This document shows, piece by piece, positions 57,842 through 64,000 of a DNA stretch of 64,000 nt. Both the position numbers and the translations under genes were made by a program. Position 1 is the first letter of the stretch; every line of letters starts with the position of its first letter. The DNA is from Eriocheir sinensis (taxonomy: Eukaryota; Arthropoda; Malacostraca; Decapoda; Varunidae): contig NW_026111623.1 of NCBI RefSeq assembly GCF_024679095.1, positions 303,501 to 367,500 of the forward strand, read 5' to 3'. The notes under the pieces were generated by a model. It saw nothing but the letters and a program-made list of their open reading frames with translations. It did no database searches and had not been told where the DNA came from.

Positions 57842-59877
57842 TAAGAACATAAGAATATAAGAACACAGGAGTCTGCAAGAGGCCGGTAGGCCTGTACGAG
57901 GCAGCTCTTTGACCCTAAGCTCCCGTGTATCTAACCCCACCTAATATCGCTGTCCATGAATTTATCTAGTCTATTTTTGAATGTGACGATTGTATTGACA
58001 CTCACCACATGACTGCTAAGCCTATTCCACTCATCCACCACCCTGTTAGTAAACCAAGTTTTGCCTATGTCCCTGTTGAATCTGAATTTATCCAGTTTAA
58101 ACCCTTTACTTCGTGTCCTACCCGGTTCTCTTACCAACAAAACCTTATGATTGTCTCCCTTATTATAGCCCTTCATCCATTTATAAACCTCGATCATGTC
58201 TCCACGCACCCTTCGCCTTTCTAGAGAATGCAAGTTTAACTGTTTGAGTCTTTCCTCGTATGGCAAGTTTCTCAACCCCTGAATCATCTTAGTCATCCTC
58301 CTCTGCACCGATTCTAACATTTTGATATCCATTATATAGTAAGGTGACCAGAACTGAACCGCATAGTCAAGATGAGGTCTAACTAATGCTAAATATAGTT
58401 TGAGGAAGACTTCGGGGCTTCTGTTGCTTACGCTCCTTGAAATAAATCCCAGTACCCTATTTGCTCGATTTCTAGCTTGAATGCATTGTGCCAATGGACG
58501 GAGATCAGAGCTCACTAAGACCCCCTAAATCCCTCTCGCACCCAGACCTGCTTATGAGTGTCATTTACGCAATAGTTATGTGAGAGGTTGTTCCTACCTA
58601 CACTCAGAATACTGCACTTCCCTACATTGAACTCCATCTGCCATTTATCCGCCCAGTCATACAATCTGTTGAGTTCACCCTGGAGAATACTAGCGTCCTG
58701 ATCCGACTCAATTACTCTACCGATCTTGGTATCATCTGCAAATTTACTAACATCACTACTAATTCCTGTATCTAAGTCATTGATATAAATAATAAACAAA
58801 AGTGGACCTAATACCGAACCTTGTTGGACCCCACTCGTAACACATCCCCAGTCAGATCTTTTACCATTGATTTGCACTCTTTGCTTCCTATTGCTAAGCC
58901 ACGCCTTGACCCAGTTCAAAACTTTACCCTCTACTCCGTGAGCCAGTAATTTAAGCAACAGTCGTTGGTGAGGGACGTTGTCAAACGCTTTACTAAAATC
59001 AAGATAGATTACATCATAATTTTCATCTCTGTCAACCGCCTCAAATACTTTATTGTAGAAGGACAAGAGATTGGTGAGGCATGACCTACCTTTTGTGAAC
59101 CCATGCTGCGAGTCGTGAATTAAGCTATGTTTCTCTAAATGCTCCCGAATGTTCCTGGCTATTATGGACTCCAGCATCTTGCCTATAACCGATGTTAAGC
59201 TAATTGGGCGATAGTTTGAAGCAACTGACCTGTCCCCCTTGGCTCGGCACATAGCCAGTATTTACCGACATCTTAAAGATGTCGGTTAGTGGGTCACTGA
59301 GTACATTACCTACTTCCTTTAATACCCTCGGAAATATCCCGTCAGGACCTGGCGACTTGTTCTTCTTAAGCTTATCTATCTCATCCTGAACTATTTGCCT
59401 GGTAATAATTATATCCCTCAATTTGTCGCCATCCCCGCCCTCGTACACCTGAACACTTTCCGGTATAGTCGTTCGATCCTCCTGTGTGAATACTGAAAGG
59501 AAGTAGTCGTTCAACAATGTGCTCATATTTTCGTAATTTTCTACTAGCTCCCCTGTGTTTGTTTTCAGCGGTCCAATTTTCTCCCGTGTTTTTGTTCTAT
59601 ACATCTGAAAGAAGCCCTTAGGTTTACTTTTCGCCTCATTTGCTACTTTGATCTCATAGTTCCTTATTGCTATCCTGGTGTTTTTCTTAACTAATCTAGA
59701 TAGTTCGACGTACCGGCCCCTGAGATGTGTTTCACCATTCTTTATTTTCTGATAAATTCCCTTCTTTTAATCTCGTGTTTTAGTCCACGAGTCATCCACT
59801 TAGGATCATTGTTTTCTTTTCTAAGTGTTCGCTGTGGTATATGCTGTCCTTGCCCCTCTACTATTACTCTAACTAAT
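57842..59877 (-). pseudogene. CR1-like LINE copy 2, 5'-truncated
   Basis: Aligns throughout with 52616-54695 and carries the same 3' tail (TAAGAACATAAGAATATAAG read from the plus strand). It encodes the end of the endonuclease-RT linker, the RT (DVIYLDFSKAFDNVPHQRLL, a TSGVQQGSVLGPL variant with Pro to Gln, SKFADDTKIGR) and the C-terminus ending DKFMDSDIRWG. Defects are a deletion of about 40 bp at 59240, which removes the segment before SVASNYRPI, and indels near 58525-58555 that break the frame after the FADD region. The 5' truncation is near 59877, just after a CTCTAACTAA word. This copy supplies the reference for the homopolymer indel in copy 1. Confidence 0.88.
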
Positions 59878-59972
59878 CCATCCGATGGCATCACGAGATG
59901 CCACGCAAGCACCACGATATTTACCCCGAACTAACCGACACCGTCACGTACCTACTATGTACACTACCGAGC

Positions 59973-60331
59973 CTAAGCCGAACGCAAGACGAGGGCGCCA
60001 CTAAGTTCGTGCCGGGTTTGTAGGTCGATTTTTTCCTGTCGAGCCGAACACCTCACGTGGGTACAACGTATAACGCCAAACATCCATACGTACCCGCCAA
60101 GACAGCCAGCCGATGATCGTAGTGGCATCAGCTCCGGAGGCTCCCCACCTGGCCGCCCCGTATTTAAAGGAGTGACGTGCGTCTCCTGGGAGGCACCCAG
60201 GGACAGGTCCTCTGGCAAACCGTCCAGGTTCTGGCGAAGGACATCCTCCTGGTCCTAGGTAGGAGGTAGGATATCTGCCGAATCCTCCAACTCGATGACG
60301 ATGTCGTTCTTCGCGTTCCTGGGCTTAACCA
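59973..60331 (-). CDS. Unrecognised minus-strand ORF with optimal start context, one stop
   Basis: On the minus strand an ATG at 60329-60331 sits in a CACCATGG context. It starts MVKPRNAKNDIVIELEDSAD and then ILPPT, followed by a TAG. The same frame continues open with QEDVLRQNLDGLPEDLSLGA and runs to RHELSGALVLRSA and a stop at 59973. Composition is GC-richer than the flanks. Possible splice donors lie inside (CAGGTGGGGAG near 60150 and GGGTACGTATG near 60094). Upstream on the minus strand, 60420-60332 is a C-rich, CCTTCTGCC-repeat leader. I do not recognise a domain. It may be a first exon, a transposon ORF or a decayed gene. Confidence 0.3.
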
Positions 60332-60334
60332 TGG

Positions 60335-60420
60335 TGAAGAGAAGGGTAGGGGAGGGCAGAAGGGCAGGGCAGAAGGGCAAGGCAGGGCAGAAGGGCAAGG
60401 CAGTGGCACCACGTGGGGCG
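60335..60420. repeat. Short GGCAGAAGGGC tandem repeat
   Basis: Five imperfect copies of AGGGCAGAAGGGCA/AGGC at 60352-60403, directly upstream (minus strand) of the ORF starting at 60331. Confidence 0.75.
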
Positions 60421-60858
60421 TGGAAAGGAGCGGCGTGAGGTGTTGATGGCTTGTGAGGCGGCGATGCTAGTGTCTAAGGATTATATACTATAAAGATAGC
60501 TCACTAAGCATTTCTTTTACTCACAATGCACCGCGTATACAATCTGGTTTTTCTCTCTCTATGTAAAATGTATTAGAAAACCATTACTTATTAATCATGT
60601 CACGCATTCATAGTCAGATTTTGCGCTTTTTTGATTGCTAAGGATATGTAATTAAATTAGGCAGCTGTTGAGTTGGCAAATAGTATACAGTAAATTCAGT
60701 AATAGAAATATTTGAGAAATATGTTAAAAAAAAGGTACTAAGAAATATTAGTATACCATATATCGATCCTTACGTTTTCTCAAGTTTCATTAACATTAAT
60801 TTTCTACAACTTTAAAGGGGTAACTGATCCTAATGTCGGCTCACGTATCGGTCCATGA
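60421..60858. other. AT-rich spacer, nothing recognised
   Basis: No open frame or repeat was recognised between the GGCAGAA repeat and the TIR-element cluster. Confidence 0.4.
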
Positions 60859-60860
60859 CC

Positions 60861-61250
60861 GTAAAGCCTGAGTACGGGGTCGTGGATGCTAGGTACAACT
60901 CTCGTATATTGTCGTGGTATTGTCGTACTATATATGTAACGGTTTTTCTCGGGTCATTGTTGTCTCATTGTCGTGCTAATGCACTGCGTACTTTGTACGA
61001 ACGTCAACGGAAGGCGTTGCGAAGCAACCGATGGTGCCATGTTACTCTCCGACTTTTCGGCCGGCCACGACATGTCCCGAGAAATTAAGAGCTCCCTTAA
61101 TTTTTCGGGGCCGCCGGAGAGAGTGCCCCGAGACACCCCGATGCCCGCGACATGCCCCTATGGCGTTCTGATTTTTTTCACGATGCCCAGACGGGCACCA
61201 TCGTAACGGCTTCGGGATCAAAAGTCGGCTAAGTGTGAAGCAGCCTTAAC
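60861..61250 (+). mobile_element. Non-autonomous TIR element A (about 390 bp)
   Basis: Starts GTAAAGCCTG at 60861 and ends AAAAGTCGGCTAAGTGTGAA then GCAGCCTTAAC at 61250. These ends resemble the inverted ends of the 57663-57801 element. The body (GTACAACTCTCGTATATTGT, CGTACGAACGTCAACGGA-like words, GGCCGGCCACGACATGTCCC, TTCGGGGCCGCCGGAGAGAG) is repeated in inverse orientation in element B. No transposase frame. Confidence 0.65.
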
Positions 61251-61342
61251 GCTAGCGGAGGACTGCTTCACACGTAGCCGACTTTTGATCCCGAAGCCGG
61301 TACGATGGTGTTCGGCTGACATGGGAAAAATTGAACACATTC

Positions 61343-62750
61343 AGCCCCGTTCACACTGTGCCGACTCTGGGCCACGACAACCCAGCGACTTCTGCATTTG
61401 ACAAGTCGACTCCCACGCTCCAAGTATTTTTTGGCGTCTTGGTGTCGGCTACCATGATTACCGACTGTCTGGGACATTTGGCCAACTAGTTGGCAGAATG
61501 TCTGCGACATGCTGCCAACTAGCCTCAAAACGAGTCTCCACGGTAAATTTTTGAAATGGCGCTATGTCTACGTACGACAACCACGAATCTGCCGATCGAT
61601 TGGCCGACAGTCGCAGCCGGTCTTGACGACAGTCTTCTAGATTGTTTGTCAACTGGTTGGCCGACTAGCTGGCTGAAAGTTGTCACGGAGTTGGCCGACG
61701 GTCTTCCTGACGGTCTTCGCGACTGTCTTGGCGGCAGCCTTGCCGTTCCTTAAGATACGGAATCGCTCTGGATTCGAGAATTAAAAGTATCGTTCCGTTT
61801 TGAACCAATACGGAACGGCATTTGTTCCGTACGGTATTTTGTTATCTGAATGGTCAAGCAGATAAAATTCAGTATCTTAAAATTCTAGTGAGCGCATTTT
61901 TCGGTTAATCACAAAACCAGCCCGTAAAATTTCTCAAAGGTTCGTCCTAAAATACGTGTAAAATACGCGACGTAACGTCCCTCCCTCTTGCCTCCACCGG
62001 CAGCGTGCTGCGGCTGTCACTCATTGCATGCTCGAGAAATTTTAGGGTTGCCACCCGTTCCTTTAAATATGGATCCATTCCGTATTGGAGAGTGAGATGT
62101 TGCATTCCAGGGTGGCAACCCTAGTTGTGTCATTCAACACAAGAGAGATCGAGGCAAAAAGAGTGCGTGCGTACTGTGCGGCTCCCAAGTTTGTTCCAGC
62201 GAAAAGTAACCATGCCCAGAAGTTGTTATTGTGCTTGTGATTGCAAAATAAAAATAAAAATATCTTGATGGCGGCAGTGTTAGCCAATATTTCTGAGCCG
62301 ACAGTCATCACGAACGTCCTTCATTAGGCGAAGACTGTCGTCACGACAGTCCCTCATCATTCTTGAGCAGTCGGCACAGACGACTGTGCCGACAGGAAAC
62401 GGTAAAAATTTGAAAAATGGTTTGACAGTCGTCACGACTGACTTTAAGACAAGCCAAGACTGTTGACGACAGTCTTGACGACTGCCCCCGACCTCCCTCA
62501 GACCTCAACCGGAAGTGACGGTTGGTCCAGACTCTTGCCGACTCTTTCCGTGAAAGTTTAGCATGAAATACTTTTTTTGCGCTAACCCTCACGACTCCAG
62601 ACTCCGTCACGACGTCGGCGCAGCATTCAGCAACAGTCTCAAGACCTCTTTCAAGACATCCCCCACCCTTTCACATCAACACCCAGGACCTCGTGTACCC
62701 TAGAGTCGTGGGTTGTCGTGGCCCAGAGTCGGCACAGTGTGAACGGGGCT
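61343..62750. mobile_element. 1.4-kb non-autonomous DNA transposon with 42-bp perfect TIRs, nested in B
   Basis: The left end starts AGCCCCGTTCACACTGTGCC and continues GACTCTGGGCCACGACAACC CA (61343-61384). The right end (62709-62750) is its exact reverse complement. Flanks are TTC on the left and TTA on the right, compatible with a mutated 3-bp target duplication. The interior has no long open frame. It carries many GACAGTC/GTCGTCACGAC words and hairpins near both ends. TIR length, GTTCACAC-type terminus and TTA-like target would fit PIF/Harbinger, but the superfamily is unproven. Confidence 0.75.
61745..62124. mobile_element. Inner repeat D related to 57424-57660
   Basis: Inside element C, this segment carries the same series as 57424-57660 (CCAATACGGAACGGCATTTG, AAAATTCAGTAT, ACGCGACGTAACGTCCC). 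It ends with an inverted pair, TAGGGTTGCCACCC at 62043-62056 and GGGTGGCAACCCTA at 62111-62124, which could be an element terminus or a hairpin. It is probably a third level of nesting. Confidence 0.55.
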
Positions 62751-63032
62751 TTAGGGTCATGTCGAGGGCATCAGGGTGTCTCAGGGCACTCTCCGGCGGC
62801 CCCGAAAAATTAAGGGAGCTCTTAATTTCTCGGGACATGTCGTGGCCGGCCGAAAAGTCGGGGAGTTACATGGCACCATCGGTCGCTTCGCAACCCCCTC
62901 CGTTGACGTTCGTACAAGGTACGCAGTGCATTAGCACGACAATGAGACAACAATGACCCGAAAAAACCCGTTACATATATTGCACGACAATACCACGACA
63001 ATGTACGAGAGTTGTGCTATCGGCTCCAATCC

Positions 63033-63187
63033 TCACTGGACATGTATCATACGGGAATCTTCCTCGTAGGCCTCGCGTCTTGCCTCTCTCATTTTTCTAC
63101 AATAACTTAGTCCTTGGGTGTAGGTGGCAGGAGCCGCACATGTCTCTTCAAAGAGCCGCAGGTAGCCGACCGCTGGGGCCCTAGCAG
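63033..63187 (-). other. Possible terminal exon preceded by a splice acceptor
   Basis: On the minus strand ATTTTCATTTACTCAG|CTGC at about 63188 is a good acceptor. It is followed by an open frame APAVGYLRLFEETCAAP, then GLSYCRKMREARREAYEEDS, and a stop at 63033 after RMIHVQ. The charged C-terminal helix-like stretch and GC-richer composition fit an exon. The protein is not recognised and no upstream exon was found. Confidence 0.3.
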
Positions 63188-63214
63188 CTGAGTAAATGAA
63201 AATATTCTTTACAA

Positions 63215-63685
63215 AATCTTGAGTTAAAGATAGCACTGCTGAACTTAGGAAGTGTTCTTGAAATATCCGCAACTGTATTCGAATAAAAGTGCCTTTGTTT
63301 ACTTATACGAATATACACTATTTGCTGTATTATAACTAGAATTGTTATTCATAGGCCACCTGTCATAAGAATTAAAGAGTATGGATAACAAGAAAAAGAC
63401 ACTCGTACACATAGGCAGCAGACATCAGTGCTTCTGTGTGCGGGGCCGACGGTCTTTATGAGTTGATGGTTTGTGGCAGGGCCCGCGCGTCCAGCCCAGT
63501 GTCCTGTCTCGTACACGTAAGGCAGTAGTTGACTAGTGACGCATTACCAGAGAATACAAGTATATACTATTATTATGTACTACGCACCACGGACTCAAAA
63601 TATTACATTTTATTATACTAAGTAATTTCGTGTTACCATTGATATATTTTTCATCGCAATAAAACATCCAATTTCTGCTTAACAG
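63215..63685. other. Intergenic stretch, nothing recognised
   Basis: AT-rich DNA without a gene or a recognisable repeat. Confidence 0.4.
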
Positions 63686-63689
63686 AATA

Positions 63690-63812
63690 ATTTGCGGACC
63701 GGCTAGGGAATATGTTGGATTTTGGCGGCAAAATCTAACCGATGTCCGCATCGGTGATCTCAGACTGACCGATGCTATGGCAACGATGGCATCGGTCTGG
63801 ATCCGGCCCTGG
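63690..63812 (-). mobile_element. Possible DNA transposon terminus with GCATCGGT hairpins
   Basis: On the minus strand it reads CCAGGGCCGGATCCAGACCG, then GCATCGGT-type inverted words (ACCGATGC at about 63768 and GCATCGGT at about 63789; CCGATGTCCGCATCGG near 63740). A CAGGGCCGG start is common among hAT-like termini. The partner end is not visible. Confidence 0.35.
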
Positions 63813-64000
63813 AAAGTGGAGTCCGCTCTTGGGGCATTTGTGGTCTCCCCCCCCACCCCCCCACCCCCAGACGAGGACTCCGAGGCAGGGTTATGATTAG
63901 CCATGTTGAATTTTGAAAATTTTGGGGGAAGTGATGTGTGTGTTGCGTGTATGTAGTGTGGTGTGGAAAGTAAGAGGATTTGTCTTTAGAGAGCATGCCG
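63813..64000. other. Window end, nothing recognised
   Basis: A C-run rich segment at 63847-63870 and ordinary sequence after it. Confidence 0.4.

Larger units (their letters stand above)
61262..63010 (-). mobile_element. TIR element B, inverted copy of A, split by an insertion
   Basis: The left part 61262-61342 (CTGCTTCACACGTAGCCGAC, TTTTGATCCCGAAGCC) and the right part 62751-63010 together equal the reverse complement of element A. They are interrupted by a 1408-bp insertion (element C). Elements A and B therefore lie end to end in opposite orientation around a 12-17-bp centre at about 61246-61262. The outer end of B fades near 63010. Confidence 0.7.

Overview
The window is eukaryotic, repeat-dominated DNA with no complete host gene that I can recognise. 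Three things suggest an arthropod, most likely a decapod crustacean such as a crab: long pure dinucleotide microsatellites; several lineages of non-LTR retrotransposons, namely CR1-like elements ending in an ATGTTCTT-type tail and Jockey/BS-like elements; and tRNA-derived SINEs. The taxon is an inference from repeat content, not from a marker gene.

Layout. 0-13.4 kb is intergenic DNA with microsatellites, degenerate LINE pieces on both strands, two SINEs and a DNA-transposon-like end. 13.5-28.36 kb is one very large minisatellite with a 28-bp unit. It is indel-ridden on its left side, regular on its right side, and interrupted near 19.0-19.8 kb by pieces of its own right flank. 28.6-30.0 kb is a 5'-truncated LINE on the minus strand. 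30-35.4 kb holds low-complexity DNA, a degenerate LINE ORF1 with PHD-like and CCHC zinc motifs, a long (TA)n tract and a Jockey-like RT fragment. 35.5-36.5 kb is GC-rich and promoter-like. 38.0-46.0 kb is a second large minisatellite (30-bp unit, open in five of six frames), followed by (TC)n. 46.7-51.3 kb holds two Jockey-like LINEs tail to tail. 51.3-52.6 kb is a (CA)n-derived array. 52.6-56.8 kb is a near-complete CR1-like LINE carrying an SGNH-esterase ORF1 and an endonuclease-RT ORF2. 56.8-59.9 kb has another Jockey fragment, a small inverted-repeat element and a second, 5'-truncated CR1 copy. 60.8-63.0 kb is a nested, inverted cluster of non-autonomous TIR elements. Weak exon-like signals lie near 11.3, 60.0-60.3 and 63.0-63.2 kb.

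How it fits together. Nearly all the long open frames are products of repeat units lacking stop codons, not genes. The proteins that can be recognised belong to retrotransposons: ORF1 proteins (RNA-binding or esterase) and ORF2 proteins (APE endonuclease plus reverse transcriptase). Every copy carries at least one stop, frameshift or truncation. In the CR1 copy at 52.6-56.8 kb the only breaks I found are two single-base indels. Satellite arrays repeatedly begin or end close to LINE truncation points.
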